From: UBA4312 sp002394635
GTDB taxonomy: Bacteria > Bacillota_I > Bacilli_A > Erysipelotrichales > Erysipelotrichaceae
NCBI GenBank assembly: GCA_946539765.1
Contig: CAMNHO010000014.1
Coordinates: 1 to 44,015, forward strand
Direction of reading: 5' to 3'
DNA: 44,015 nucleotides
In this document: one piece after another, positions 1 through 8,156 of the stretch
Position numbering within the stretch: position 1 is the stretch's first letter
Layout: each line of letters begins with the position of its first letter
The notes under the pieces: model-generated
Databases searched by the model: none
Told to the model about the DNA's origin: nothing
The model's input: the letters and a program-made list of their open reading frames with translations, nothing else
Position numbers and translations under genes: made by a program

Positions 1-1082
1 TCCTTGTATGTAATATATCGCCGCAACAATTTATAGAGGCTGGCAACACTTGGAATTCCCAGTAACATACCCGGAATGCCGGCTAATGAGCCCAATACAA
101 TGACTGAGATCATAACGTAAATGCCGGGCAGACCAACCGAATTACCGACAACCTTCGGATAGATCAGATTGCTCTCAATTTGCTGTAGGACAACAAGATA
201 AACTAAGAAGATAACGGCCTGGACCGGACTGACGGTCAATACCATCAAAAAGCCAACGACACCACCAATATAAGCCCCCACCATCGGAATGATGTTGATA
301 AAACCGACCATGATACCGATCATCACAGCATATGGCATACGTAATAAAAGCATTCCGACAGAACACAAAGTTGCCAGAATACAGGCCTCGATAAACTGTC
401 CTCCTATAAAGGAATGGAAGGTCTGGTTGACCGTATCCAGACAGGAATCCAAGATTTCTTTATGCTTCGGTTTCATATAAAGCTTTGTCAGACGATGATA
501 CAACCGGAAAAACCGTTCTTTATCCAAAAGGAAATAGATTGCAAGAATCAGGATCAATACCCAGTTGATGACATTTCCGACAATGCCAAGAACAGCACCC
601 AACACATTCGATACACCTTTGCTGCCTCCCAAAAGCCAGGAATAGATGGTTGCCGGTTCAATATTCGGCACTTCCATATTTTGAAAAAAGCCGGCAATTT
701 GTGGATTGTTTTTGAATATGTCTTCTAAAAAAGTATTCATAGAAGCGATGGCTTCCGGAACCGATCGAGTAAAGACTTCGATGGCATTTTGCAAAGAAGG
801 CAGGATCAGCTGAACCAACAAAACCAGAAACAGAACGATCAGCAATAAGGCCAGCAGCAAACTGATGACCCGTTTTCCCTTTTTCAAAGATTTTAAAGCT
901 CTTTCTATGTGTGACATCAATATATTGATGATGTAGGCCAGACCGATGGCCATCATAACGGTATAGGAAGCATTCCAGACAGAGACAACGCCCTGAAAGA
1001 TCGTTCCCAGGTTTAACAAACCGATAATAATCAAAGTCACCACAATAATATACTTCCATACAGGATCTTTTATTTTACTCAT
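1..1082 (-). CDS. AI-2E family transporter, 3' end outside the window
   Basis: A minus-strand reading frame opens with ATG at 1082 (MSKIKDPVWKYIIVV) and stays open for 360 codons to the left edge, so the C-terminus is missing. Several hydrophobic segments are visible, and the family-like stretch GGQFIEACILATLCSVGMLL is followed by IGIMVGFINIIPMVGAYIGG and, near the edge, GSLAGIPGMLLGIPSVASL. This is the usual layout of the AI-2E/PerM-like family: N-terminal helices, a soluble region, then a conserved C-terminal membrane half. Family members export small molecules or act as Na+/H+ antiporters; the substrate cannot be read here. No Shine-Dalgarno sequence precedes the ATG. A promoter places the transcription start on the ATG itself, so the mRNA may be leaderless. 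Confident in the family, not in the substrate. Confidence 0.85.
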   Translation of the reverse strand, partial: MSKIKDPVWKYIIVVTLIIIGLLNLGTIFQGVVSVWNASYTVMMAIGLAYIINILMSHIERALKSLKKGKRVISLLLALLLIVLFLVLLVQLILPSLQNAIEVFTRSVPEAIASMNTFLEDIFKNNPQIAGFFQNMEVPNIEPATIYSWLLGGSKGVSNVLGAVLGIVGNVINWVLILILAIYFLLDKERFFRLYHRLTKLYMKPKHKEILDSCLDTVNQTFHSFIGGQFIEACILATLCSVGMLLLRMPYAVMIGIMVGFINIIPMVGAYIGGVVGFLMVLTVSPVQAVIFLVYLVVLQQIESNLIYPKVVGNSVGLPGIYVMISVIVLGSLAGIPGMLLGIPSVASLYKLLRRYITYK

Positions 1083-1117
1083 ATTTGCAATATATCATTT
1101 AAAAAAAACAACTTCAA
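1083..1117 (-). promoter_or_regulatory. Promoter of the AI-2E family gene, predicting a leaderless mRNA
   Basis: On the minus strand TTGAAG (1117-1112), a 17-nt spacer and TATATT (1094-1089) with an extended TGA just before it form a good sigma-A promoter. The predicted start falls 7 nt after the -10, exactly on the A of the ATG at 1082. The -35 lies inside the terminator hairpin of the upstream PAP2 gene. Confidence 0.6.
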
Positions 1118-1126
1118 TATGAAGTT
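1101..1126 (-). terminator. Intrinsic terminator of the PAP2 gene
   Basis: The minus strand reads AACTTCA, a 3-nt loop, TGAAGTT, then GTTTTTTTT. The 7-bp stem overlaps the PAP2 stop codon. Confidence 0.75.
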
Positions 1127-1784
1127 ATTTCTTTCGACTCCATTTGCAGTCCATTGTCAAGGCTTTGAACAGGGTCACAAAGAAGCCAGACAAGATCAGA
1201 CCGCCAATAATATCTGTCAGCCAGTGCACACCGGAAAACAAACGTCCCAGTACGATCAATACCATCAATACCCGGCAGGTTTTCAACAAAGTATTCTTAA
1301 AAGAGCTCCTTTTTAACCGCCATTGAAATTCCTTATAGGCTGTACTCAACACGCAAACTGCCAGCATGGTATGACTGGATGGATAAGAAGCCTCCAGCCC
1401 TTCATCCAGGATGACCGGCCGATAGTTGATGACCACTTTATTAAAGAGTATATAACAAAGCAATACACCAATGTAGATGCCACCTAAGACAAGAATATCT
1501 TTATCGACTGCCAGTAAGCTCTTTCTCTGGATCAGCTGCAACAGACCAACGACTCCGAACAGGACAACTGGCAGCAAGGCAATGATCCCTAAAAATTCCG
1601 TAATAGTATACAACACCGGATGATAGCCGATCAACCGACTGAACAATCCGTTAACACCCGAGAATCCCACCCAGGAACCTTGCGGACCGATGGTTTTCAC
1701 ATCAATGGTACGGACCAAAATGGTATAGATCACAAAGCCTACTAAAAAAAACACCGGTACCCTATATTTTTTTAATAACTCCAT
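1125..1784 (-). CDS. PAP2 superfamily membrane phosphatase
   Basis: This 219-residue protein has about six predicted membrane helices. It carries the three phosphatase signature motifs of the PAP2 superfamily: a KVVINYRP segment (motif 1, K..RP), SYPSSHT (motif 2, PSxH with the catalytic-site His) and GRLFSGVHWLTDIIGG (motif 3, with the nucleophile His followed by Asp). Such enzymes remove phosphate from lipid phosphates such as undecaprenyl pyrophosphate or phosphatidic acid at the outer face of the membrane. Which lipid is used here cannot be told. The start at 1784 is supported by AAGGAGATGGAAGT before the ATG. The gene is transcribed alone and ends at a terminator. The family call is firm. 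Confidence 0.9.
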   Translation of the reverse strand: MELLKKYRVPVFFLVGFVIYTILVRTIDVKTIGPQGSWVGFSGVNGLFSRLIGYHPVLYTITEFLGIIALLPVVLFGVVGLLQLIQRKSLLAVDKDILVLGGIYIGVLLCYILFNKVVINYRPVILDEGLEASYPSSHTMLAVCVLSTAYKEFQWRLKRSSFKNTLLKTCRVLMVLIVLGRLFSGVHWLTDIIGGLILSGFFVTLFKALTMDCKWSRKK

Positions 1785-1854
1785 ACTTCCATCTCCTTAA
1801 TTCTGATATTTTTATTTTACCTTACTTTGAAGAAAAAGGTATAAATCTTTTCAT

Positions 1855-1882
1855 AAAAAAAACCTTTCTGTGTACAGAAAGG
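1855..1882 (-). terminator. Intrinsic terminator after deoC
   Basis: The minus strand has CCTTTCTG, loop TACA, CAGAAAGG, then eight T. It closes the three-gene unit that ends with deoC. Confidence 0.85.
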
Positions 1883-2548
1883 CTATGCATCCAGACCTTT
1901 TAAAATATCCAGGGAAGAGCTGGTTCCAATACGGCTTGCTCCAGCTTCGATCATGGCTTTGCAGGTCGGCCAGTCACGGATCCCGCCGCTGGCTTTGACA
2001 AGTACTGTCCCCTCCACGGTTTCTGCCATTAAACGAACATCTTCAACCGTTGCTCCTCCGGTACCAAATCCGGTGGACGTCTTAATAAAATCCGGTCTGA
2101 CTTCCTTAGCTATCAAAGCACATTTTCGAATTTCCTGTTTCGTCAGATAACACGTTTCAAAAATGACCTTGATCGTTTTAGCAGAGGCATGGGCTACCTG
2201 GGTCAAGGTTGCCATCTCCTTTTGGATATAGTCCCAGTCATGCATTTTGACACGTCCTACATCCAATACATAGTCCACTTCGTCAGCGCCTTTGGCAATT
2301 GCGTCCATGACCTCGTATTTTTTAGCTTCCAGGCCACCCTGTCCCAATGGAAAGGCGACAACGGAGCATACCTTTACTTCTGTACCCTTCAATTGTTTTT
2401 TACAATAGGGTGTCCAGGCACTGCTGACTGCCACAGAGGCACAACGGATCTCACTGGCTTCTCTGCATAAGTTTTCTAGAATTTCTTCGGTGGCCATCGC
2501 TTTTAAATACGTATGGTCAAAATATTTTGCACATTGTTCTTTATTCAT
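1883..2548 (-). CDS. deoC: Deoxyribose-phosphate aldolase
   Basis: DeoC reversibly splits 2-deoxy-D-ribose 5-phosphate into glyceraldehyde 3-phosphate and acetaldehyde in the cytoplasm. The protein is 221 residues, the normal size, with the class I aldolase landmarks: GADEVDYVLDVG carrying the acidic catalytic residue, DFIKTSTGFGTGGAT carrying the Schiff-base lysine, and TVLVKASGGIRDW carrying the second essential lysine. Its ATG overlaps the stop of the upstream PTS-type regulator by ATGA, so translation is probably coupled. It is the last gene of its unit. deoC usually sits with nucleoside genes; here it sits with a PTS regulator and opposite a sugar PTS with transketolase, which hints that a pentose-type phosphate is handled. 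The function is firm; the pathway assignment is inference. Confidence 0.95.
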   Translation of the reverse strand: MNKEQCAKYFDHTYLKAMATEEILENLCREASEIRCASVAVSSAWTPYCKKQLKGTEVKVCSVVAFPLGQGGLEAKKYEVMDAIAKGADEVDYVLDVGRVKMHDWDYIQKEMATLTQVAHASAKTIKVIFETCYLTKQEIRKCALIAKEVRPDFIKTSTGFGTGGATVEDVRLMAETVEGTVLVKASGGIRDWPTCKAMIEAGASRIGTSSSLDILKGLDA

Positions 2549-4578
2549 TTTTCTTCTCCTAACTGACTCATAATATACTCATAGACCTCAAGCGGCTTGG
2601 TAAACTGAGATATAATTTCGATGTTCTTCTTTTTTGAGAACAATTCCAGGATATCATTGAGTATCCGGATATGCTTGGTTTGATCCTCTGCACATAAAGA
2701 GATAATGATCTTCGCCTGCCTTCCATTCAGGAAAGAAATCGGCTGATTGCAAGCCGCTAAGGATACATCCAGATGTTTTACCCCGTTCTCACTGGCGGTG
2801 TGCGCCAGCACCAATCCTTCGGTTAAAAACATATACAGCCCATTGCTTCTTTGATCATATAAGATCGCATCGATATAATCCTGTGTAATCGAATCTGCCA
2901 TAAGTAAAGGTTGACAAGTTTTAATGATGGCTTCATCCCAGGACAACCGCTCAGATACTGTTACGATATGATCCGGGCGAAGATAATAACGCAGTCCCAT
3001 GCCGTAATTTTTTACCGGGGCTTTGTGGATCCGTGTACTGGCAAAATAATCCTGCAGCTCTGTATGGAAATCATCGATCCGCTCTGCAGGGATATAGCGC
3101 TGCGCAATCTTCGTGATTTCATCGATCTGCATACGGTCGTGTGGCTGTGTCTGCATACATTTGCGTAATATAGTGATCCGGTCCTGATCGGTCAAGATCG
3201 GATGAACCAGAATAAGATTCTTTTCCTCTTCCAAGAATACCGTAGATATAACAACATCGTATGTATGATCCTTTTGATACTGTCCCAAAGGAATATTGAT
3301 AATTTCAGTCGCCTGAGGAACCAAGGTCGCCACTTCGGTCTTCAACATCTTTCCGGCACCAATCCCGTTCGGACAGATGATCAAAATCCGATACGGACGC
3401 TTTTCAATGTTATTCGGGGTAATAAAAGCACCAAAATGTAAGGTGAGATACCCAATTTCGGCATCCGATATCATAATACCGATGTCATTCTGAATGCATC
3501 GATAGGCATTTTTTGTCAGTTCAAATAATTCACTGTACTCATTTTTGATGTTCTCCAATAGGGGATTTCCCAACTGGATACCATACCGATATCGGTACAT
3601 CGATGTCATAAAATGAGCGGTAATCGCATCGATCAGTTCATCAACATCGTCATAATATATACTGGAAAGCTGCTCAAATTCACGGACCAGCTTGGTCGCC
3701 AGCAAACGATGCTGCTTATCCTCTTTCATAACATGCACCGGTACTGCCTGCAGACGTGAGCCTAACAGATGCAGGCTGATGTAGATTTTCTCATCCGGTT
3801 CCATGGCCGGAAACGTAGTATCGACTAACGCATATTCCTGGGTTTCCACAATTTCCTGCTCATCCATGTCCGGAAAAGACAAAGTTTCTTTTCTCTGTCC
3901 GATCGTGGAGATAAAAGTAGCTAAGGTAGGCAGTGTACCACTGACATATTCAGCATGCAGAGCATGTTCCATTGTCTTTAATTCCTTCAGGATCGCATGG
4001 ATCTCCTCTTTTTCCCGGTTGGTAAAGATGGAATGAGTATAGTAGGTCCATAATGCAGGAAAATATAAAAAGAAAACAGCTCGTTTACGAATGACATCCC
4101 CGGTAATTGTATACCCGGATTTAATGGAATACTTCAGGTTCAGATCATACCCCTGCAGGATCATCATAACATTCTTCAGATCATTGATAATGGTATTCCT
4201 ACTGACGTCACAGATTTCCATGAAATCTTCAATATACAGCTCATGACGCCCAATAATGATGGAACAGATTTCAATATGATACCGCTCCTCCGGGGTAAAC
4301 ACCTGATACGGATCGATCCGTTCTGCCGAGATGTACTCCCGGACAACCTTACGGATAGATTCCTTCTGGTCTTCATTCAGACGAACCCCTTTTCCCCGCT
4401 TCTGCTCTAAAACAGGAATCTTTCGGCTGATCAGCCACTCATCGATCTTATTGATGTCATAATAGGCACTTCGCTTGGAAACACCCATCTGCAGAGCAAT
4501 ATCCTGTACTTTGATGTACCCATTGGCATACACGATTGAACGTAATATTTCCTGACAGCGCTTATCCAAAGTATACAT
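2545..4578 (-). CDS. PRD-containing PTS-regulated transcriptional regulator (BglG/MtlR type)
   Basis: This 677-residue regulator has the multi-domain plan of MtlR/LicR-type activators. It has an N-terminal helix-turn-helix (residues about 8-60, IVYANGYIKVQDIALQMG then SKRSAYYDI), a second winged-helix region, and two PRD domains through the middle with conserved His. A PTS EIIB-like domain follows at about residue 400 (RILIICPNGIGAGK, with the phospho-cysteine), and a C-terminal EIIA-like domain contains GLVLAHTASENGV with the phospho-histidine. Phosphorylation by the PTS tells it whether its sugar is being imported. It is divergent from the ascorbate-type PTS at 5489, which is the obvious target. 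The stop overlaps deoC (ATGA), and its start lies 2 nt after the preceding gene. The class is firm; the target is inference from position. Confidence 0.9.
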   Translation of the reverse strand: MYTLDKRCQEILRSIVYANGYIKVQDIALQMGVSKRSAYYDINKIDEWLISRKIPVLEQKRGKGVRLNEDQKESIRKVVREYISAERIDPYQVFTPEERYHIEICSIIIGRHELYIEDFMEICDVSRNTIINDLKNVMMILQGYDLNLKYSIKSGYTITGDVIRKRAVFFLYFPALWTYYTHSIFTNREKEEIHAILKELKTMEHALHAEYVSGTLPTLATFISTIGQRKETLSFPDMDEQEIVETQEYALVDTTFPAMEPDEKIYISLHLLGSRLQAVPVHVMKEDKQHRLLATKLVREFEQLSSIYYDDVDELIDAITAHFMTSMYRYRYGIQLGNPLLENIKNEYSELFELTKNAYRCIQNDIGIMISDAEIGYLTLHFGAFITPNNIEKRPYRILIICPNGIGAGKMLKTEVATLVPQATEIINIPLGQYQKDHTYDVVISTVFLEEEKNLILVHPILTDQDRITILRKCMQTQPHDRMQIDEITKIAQRYIPAERIDDFHTELQDYFASTRIHKAPVKNYGMGLRYYLRPDHIVTVSERLSWDEAIIKTCQPLLMADSITQDYIDAILYDQRSNGLYMFLTEGLVLAHTASENGVKHLDVSLAACNQPISFLNGRQAKIIISLCAEDQTKHIRILNDILELFSKKKNIEIISQFTKPLEVYEYIMSQLGEEK

Positions 4579-4580
4579 GT

Positions 4581-5213
4581 TTATTCCTCCATCAATCGTT
4601 TGATCTTCTTATGGTAAGGGGTTCCCTTTAAGCTTTGTTTGGCACGATTCAAATATACTTTAGCATCTTTTTTATTTCCCTGATATATGTACTGTAAACC
4701 AATCAAGTATTGAAGATATCCTTTTTGTTGCGGTGAAGCCGGTTCTTCCAGCTTTTCTTTCAACCAGTCGATATCCTCACTTTTCGATTCCATCAAAACA
4801 CGATACAGCATCGCATCGTATTGAATTTCCGCCGGATCTGCACAAAGTTTCAACTGTTCCAGCATGGTCTGTGCATATTCCTTTTCCTCTTTATTTAAAA
4901 AATAATGATACGCAGCATTGGCAACCGCATACCGTTCTTTTTTGGCCAGACGCCCTGTCAGCAGCTGTTGACACAAGCTGTAGACCTGTAGAGTATCATC
5001 CATCAACATCCGGATTTCCAGCTGTTGTGTTTTCTGTGCATACGAACCGAACAAGATCCTGTATATGCTGCTCTGTACCGTATGCTCCGCCTGGTCATAC
5101 TGCTTAGCCTGCATTTGACGATTTAGTTTATTTGTCATAAAAGAACGAAGTATATATGGAAAAGCTGCCGCCCCGAGGGCTACCAGTAATAAAAATAATA
5201 ACGCAACAGACAT
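4581..5213 (-). CDS. Membrane-anchored helical protein with TPR-like repeats
   Basis: Not assigned to a known family with confidence. The 210-residue protein starts with one hydrophobic helix (residues about 3-20, ALLFLLLVALGAAAFPYIL). A basic stretch and a long alpha-helical region follow, looking like tetratricopeptide pairs; the clearest is near the C-terminus, LQYLIGLQYIYQGNKKDAKV then YLNRAKQSLK. No enzyme motif is visible. The bulk is probably cytoplasmic, tethered by the N-terminal helix. It is the first gene of a unit with the PTS regulator (2 nt gap) and deoC, with ribosome site GAGGAG ahead of the ATG at 5213. A scaffold role for PTS or regulator proteins is possible but speculative. 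Confidence 0.7.
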   Translation of the reverse strand: MSVALLFLLLVALGAAAFPYILRSFMTNKLNRQMQAKQYDQAEHTVQSSIYRILFGSYAQKTQQLEIRMLMDDTLQVYSLCQQLLTGRLAKKERYAVANAAYHYFLNKEEKEYAQTMLEQLKLCADPAEIQYDAMLYRVLMESKSEDIDWLKEKLEEPASPQQKGYLQYLIGLQYIYQGNKKDAKVYLNRAKQSLKGTPYHKKIKRLMEE

Positions 5214-5385
5214 AAGCTATCTCCTCTCTTGTTCATCCTACCTATATAAATTATATGATTTCAAATACAAATCTCTTCACAAATCTACGCAATTATTTGT
5301 ACCGTGAGGTATATCGTTCCAATCTTTCCATTATTTTTACCGATAAAGACAGATTCTTTCCTTAATTATTATATATATTCCCTAT

Positions 5386-5462
5386 TTGCACAAAAACACA
5401 TCTTGTTGCACAAAGATGGGAAAATCTTTGGCCTTGTATCCACCTCGTTTTTTTCCGATAAT
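5386..5462 (+). promoter_or_regulatory. Promoter and operator region of the ascorbate-type PTS operon
   Basis: The promoter is TTGTAT (5434-5439), a 17-nt spacer, then GATAAT (5457-5462). Upstream are two direct copies of TTGCACAAA (5386-5394 and 5406-5414), 20 bp apart. An inverted repeat CAAAGAT-N6-ATCTTTG (5411-5430) abuts the -35. TTGCACAA-N16-GGCC followed by this promoter recurs in front of the transketolase genes, so these are likely binding sites of the divergent PRD regulator. Confidence 0.65.
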
Positions 5463-5488
5463 GCAAGTGTAAACAGGAGGACACAAAG

Positions 5489-5938
5489 ATGATCGAACAG
5501 TTGTTGAAAGTTGAAAATTGTATCTTGAAAGACAGTGTAAAAGATTGGAAAGAGGCAATCCATGTTTCCCTGGAGCCGTTGGTTGCACAGGGATTCTGCA
5601 CAGATGCTTATGAACAAGCCGTTCTGGAAAACACAGAAAAATTTGGCGCCTATTATGTGTTGACCGATGATATGGCTTTGATCCACGCATCCAGTGAAGC
5701 AGGAGTAAAAGAGACGCAGATGGCAGTCACTGTTTTAAAAGAAGGAATTCGCTTTACGGAAGATGGACCAACTGTTCGGATTCTGATTGCTTTATGTGCC
5801 AAGGACAGTACCTCTCACATGGAAGGTATTATGGCTGTTTCCGCCATCTTTGGTGACGACGGCAATGTTCAGCCTATCCTGGATGCAGAAAATGGTCAGG
5901 AAATATTTGATATTTTCGCCCAGGCTGCCCAGGAGTAG
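5489..5938 (+). CDS. PTS sugar transporter subunit IIA (fructose/ascorbate EIIA-2 type)
   Basis: This is a 149-residue cytoplasmic phosphocarrier that passes phosphate from HPr to the IIB subunit. It has the EIIA-2 fold signature YYVLTDDMALIHASSEAGV, with the phospho-histidine in LIHAS, and later VRILIALCAKDSTSHMEGIM, typical of this family. The length matches a stand-alone IIA. Start: AGGAGGACACAAAG before the ATG at 5489. It is the first gene of an operon with IIC and IIB, 18 nt ahead of IIC, driven by the promoter at 5434-5462. The sugar cannot be read from the sequence; the IIC is of the ascorbate (UlaA/SgaT) family, but that family also carries other sugars. Confidence 0.92.
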   Translation: MIEQLLKVENCILKDSVKDWKEAIHVSLEPLVAQGFCTDAYEQAVLENTEKFGAYYVLTDDMALIHASSEAGVKETQMAVTVLKEGIRFTEDGPTVRILIALCAKDSTSHMEGIMAVSAIFGDDGNVQPILDAENGQEIFDIFAQAAQE

Positions 5939-5956
5939 AAAAGGAGAGAAAAAGAT

Positions 5957-7387
5957 ATGTTAAATTTTATCATTAACATTTTATCAACCCCGGCTATGCT
6001 GGTTGGTATTCTTGCCTGCATTGGTTTATGTCTGCAGAAGAAACCAGTCGAAGAAATCGTAAAGGGTACGGTAAAATGTATCGTAGGATTCTTAGTATTG
6101 AGTGCAGGAGCTTCTTTCTTGCAATCCGGTTCCTTATTAGCATTCGGTGATGTATTCAACTATGCATTCAATATGCAGGGAGTTGTACCGAATAACGAAG
6201 CTATCGTATCCATGGCCCTGAATTCATTCGGTCAGGATACAGCGTATATCATGGCTTTGGGAATGATCCTGAATATCATCCTGGCTCGTTTCTCCCGTCT
6301 GAAATACATCTTCTTAACAGGTCATCACACATTATACATGTCTTGTATGATTGCTGTTATTTTGAGTATCGGCGGATTAAAAGGGTTCCCTCTGTGGATT
6401 GCCGGTGCATGTTTGTTAGCCTTCATCTCTGCAGCAAGCCCGGCTTACTGTGGCAAGACAATGGAAAAAGTTGTTGAAACAGATGAATTAGGTTTAGGTC
6501 ACTTTGGTGGATTTGGATACTGGTTCTCTGCACAGTGTGCAAAACTGTTCAAAAACAGTGCAGATCAGTCAACAGAAGACATCAACTTCCCGCAGCGTTT
6601 AACCTTCCTGCGTGATACAACGGTATCTATCGGTATTACCATGGTAGTCTTCTTCTTAATTGTAACCGGTGTTGCGGTTGCCAAAGGTATCTTACAGGCA
6701 GACCCGGAAGAAATCGTTGCGACTTATACAAATTTAGGTGGATTATTGAACATCGGAGCAGAAACACCGACTCATTGGGCTGTATGGGCTATCACATGTG
6801 GTTTATCTTTCTCTGGTGGTGTATATATTATCTTAAGTGGTGTACGTCTGATCGTCAGTGAAATCGTTCCTGCATTCCGTGGTATTGCCGAAACATTAGT
6901 ACCTGGAGCTATTCCGGCAATCGACTGTCCGGTTGTGTTCCCTTATGCACCGAACGCTGTACTGATCGGATTCCTGGTATCCTTCGTTGGTGGTATCGTC
7001 GGATTAGTCATCTTGTCTGTATGGAATAAATCCGTTGGACCAGTTGCTCTGATCCTTCCAGGTGTTGTTCCTCACTTCTTCTGTGGTGCAACAGCCGGTG
7101 TATTCGGAAATGCCGAAGGTGGTTTGAAGGGCTGTGTATTCGGATCCTTCATGCACGGTTTATTGATTACATTCTTGCCAGCCATCTGTATGCCTGTCAT
7201 GGGTGCATTGAGCTTCTCTAACTGTACATTCTCTGATGCCGATTTCTCCTGGTTAGGAATCGTATTCGGAAACATTGCTCAGCATGTACAAGGATCAGCT
7301 CTGATGATCATCTGTGTCCTGGTATTCCTGGCACCTATCGTTTACAACTTTGTAGCACCTAAGAAGGCTGTCAAAGAGGCCGAATAA
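5957..7387 (+). CDS. PTS transporter subunit IIC, ascorbate (UlaA/SgaT) family
   Basis: This 476-residue integral membrane permease moves the sugar across the membrane while IIB phosphorylates it. The many hydrophobic segments and the family-like patches (FLTGHHTLYMSCMIAVIL, LPGVVPHFFCGATAGVFGNA, EGGLKGCVFGSFMHG) match the ascorbate-type IIC family. The length is the usual one for a stand-alone UlaA-like IIC. Start: AAAAGGAGAGAAAAAGAT precedes the ATG. It lies between IIA and IIB in one operon. No ascorbate catabolic genes (lactonase, UlaD, UlaE, UlaF) are nearby; instead there are transketolase and deoC, so the substrate is probably a different sugar. Family firm, substrate unknown. Confidence 0.93.
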   Translation: MLNFIINILSTPAMLVGILACIGLCLQKKPVEEIVKGTVKCIVGFLVLSAGASFLQSGSLLAFGDVFNYAFNMQGVVPNNEAIVSMALNSFGQDTAYIMALGMILNIILARFSRLKYIFLTGHHTLYMSCMIAVILSIGGLKGFPLWIAGACLLAFISAASPAYCGKTMEKVVETDELGLGHFGGFGYWFSAQCAKLFKNSADQSTEDINFPQRLTFLRDTTVSIGITMVVFFLIVTGVAVAKGILQADPEEIVATYTNLGGLLNIGAETPTHWAVWAITCGLSFSGGVYIILSGVRLIVSEIVPAFRGIAETLVPGAIPAIDCPVVFPYAPNAVLIGFLVSFVGGIVGLVILSVWNKSVGPVALILPGVVPHFFCGATAGVFGNAEGGLKGCVFGSFMHGLLITFLPAICMPVMGALSFSNCTFSDADFSWLGIVFGNIAQHVQGSALMIICVLVFLAPIVYNFVAPKKAVKEAE

Positions 7388-7427
7388 ATTGCCCTATTAA
7401 CAATCAAAAGAAAGGAAGGTAGGTACT

Positions 7428-7733
7428 ATGGCTCAAATTAAATCTGTTATGTGTTGCTGTGGATCTGGACTGGGTAGTTCTATGATGGTTCAGATGAACA
7501 TTGAAAAAGTGTTGAAGAACATGAAGATTACTGGTGTAAGTGCTGGTCATACTTCATTGTCTGAAATTTCCCCGGCTACGGCAGATCTGTTCGTTGTCGG
7601 AAAAGACATCGCTCCACAGTTGAAAAGCTATCCACGTGTTGTTGTTCTGAAAAAGATCATGTCTATGAAGGAACTGCAGGAAAAACTGGAAATTGCTTTC
7701 GCCAAAACAGAAGACTCTTTCTGGATCGAATAA
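7428..7733 (+). CDS. PTS subunit IIB, ascorbate type (copy 1)
   Basis: This 101-residue cytoplasmic IIB domain accepts phosphate from IIA on a cysteine and passes it to the sugar. The active site is near the N-terminus, SVMCCCGSGLGSSMMVQMN, matching the family pattern CGNGxGSS with the phospho-Cys just before Gly. It lies 40 nt after IIC with AAGAAAGGAAGGTAGG ahead of the ATG, and is followed at once by an intrinsic terminator. It is one of four paralogous IIB genes between 7.4 and 10.7 kb, and closest by eye to the fourth at 10433. As the IIB next to IIA and IIC it is probably the main partner. Confidence 0.93.
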   Translation: MAQIKSVMCCCGSGLGSSMMVQMNIEKVLKNMKITGVSAGHTSLSEISPATADLFVVGKDIAPQLKSYPRVVVLKKIMSMKELQEKLEIAFAKTEDSFWIE

Positions 7734-7740
7734 TACATGA

Positions 7741-7767
7741 AGCGGACAATTTGTCCGCTTTTTTTTT
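7741..7767 (+). terminator. Intrinsic terminator of the IIA-IIC-IIB operon
   Basis: AGCGGACA, loop ATT, TGTCCGCT, followed by nine T. A strong GC-rich stem of 8 bp. Confidence 0.92.
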
Positions 7768-7786
7768 CATTGTTGAATATTAATAA

Positions 7787-7815
7787 TTGAAAACCATGGT
7801 TTTCCTCTGTATATT
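7787..7815 (+). promoter_or_regulatory. Promoter with a palindromic operator before the second IIB pair
   Basis: TTGAAA (7787-7792), a 17-nt spacer, TATATT (7810-7815). A perfect 16-bp palindrome, GAAAACCATGGTTTTC (7789-7804), covers the -35 and half of the spacer, as a repressor site would. It differs from the operators at 5386 and 8488. Confidence 0.6.
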
Positions 7816-7841
7816 AATCATAGTAAATGGGAGGTTTTCTT

Positions 7842-8156
7842 ATGAATACGATCTGGATGATCCATTGTGCCTGTGGTGCCGGGCTGGCCACATCATTGAT
7901 CATGCAGCTAAACGCTGAAAAAGCACTTCTTAAACTCAATCGAAACGACATCAAGGTAACCCACAGTGCAGCTGAATCCATCCGGGAAGAAGGCGCAGAT
8001 ATCTTCGTAGTAGGAAGAGATCTGGCTTATCGTTTTAAACACTTTCCCCGCGTCATTGTCATCAACCAAATTATGTCTTTTGATGAAATCTATGAGAAAT
8101 TGAAAATTGCCCTGTCCCAAACATCGGATACGTTCTGGATCGAGGATAACCTATGA
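7842..8156 (+). CDS. PTS subunit IIB, diverged (copy 2)
   Basis: 104 residues. It resembles the ascorbate-type IIB fold but with a changed active-site loop: IHCACGAGLATSLIMQLN instead of CCCGNGLGSSM. The cysteine before Gly is kept, while the GSS part reads ATS. The C-terminus ends in DTFWIEDNL, like the SFWIE of copy 1. An in-frame ATG at 7827 exists, but the ribosome site GGGAGG overlaps it and sits well before the ATG at 7842, so 7842 is chosen. It has its own promoter and is translationally coupled (ATGA overlap) to copy 3. The changed loop suggests a different partner or a sensory role; this is inference. Confidence 0.85.
   Translation: MNTIWMIHCACGAGLATSLIMQLNAEKALLKLNRNDIKVTHSAAESIREEGADIFVVGRDLAYRFKHFPRVIVINQIMSFDEIYEKLKIALSQTSDTFWIEDNL

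Noticed and set aside
4733..5107. Plus-strand frame of 124 codons inside the membrane-anchored gene
   Set aside because: Antisense shadow with no ribosome site, and the opposite-strand gene has a good start and operon context.
5957..7387. The IIC as a dedicated L-ascorbate permease
   Set aside because: The family also imports other sugars, and none of the ascorbate catabolic genes are present; transketolase and deoC point elsewhere.
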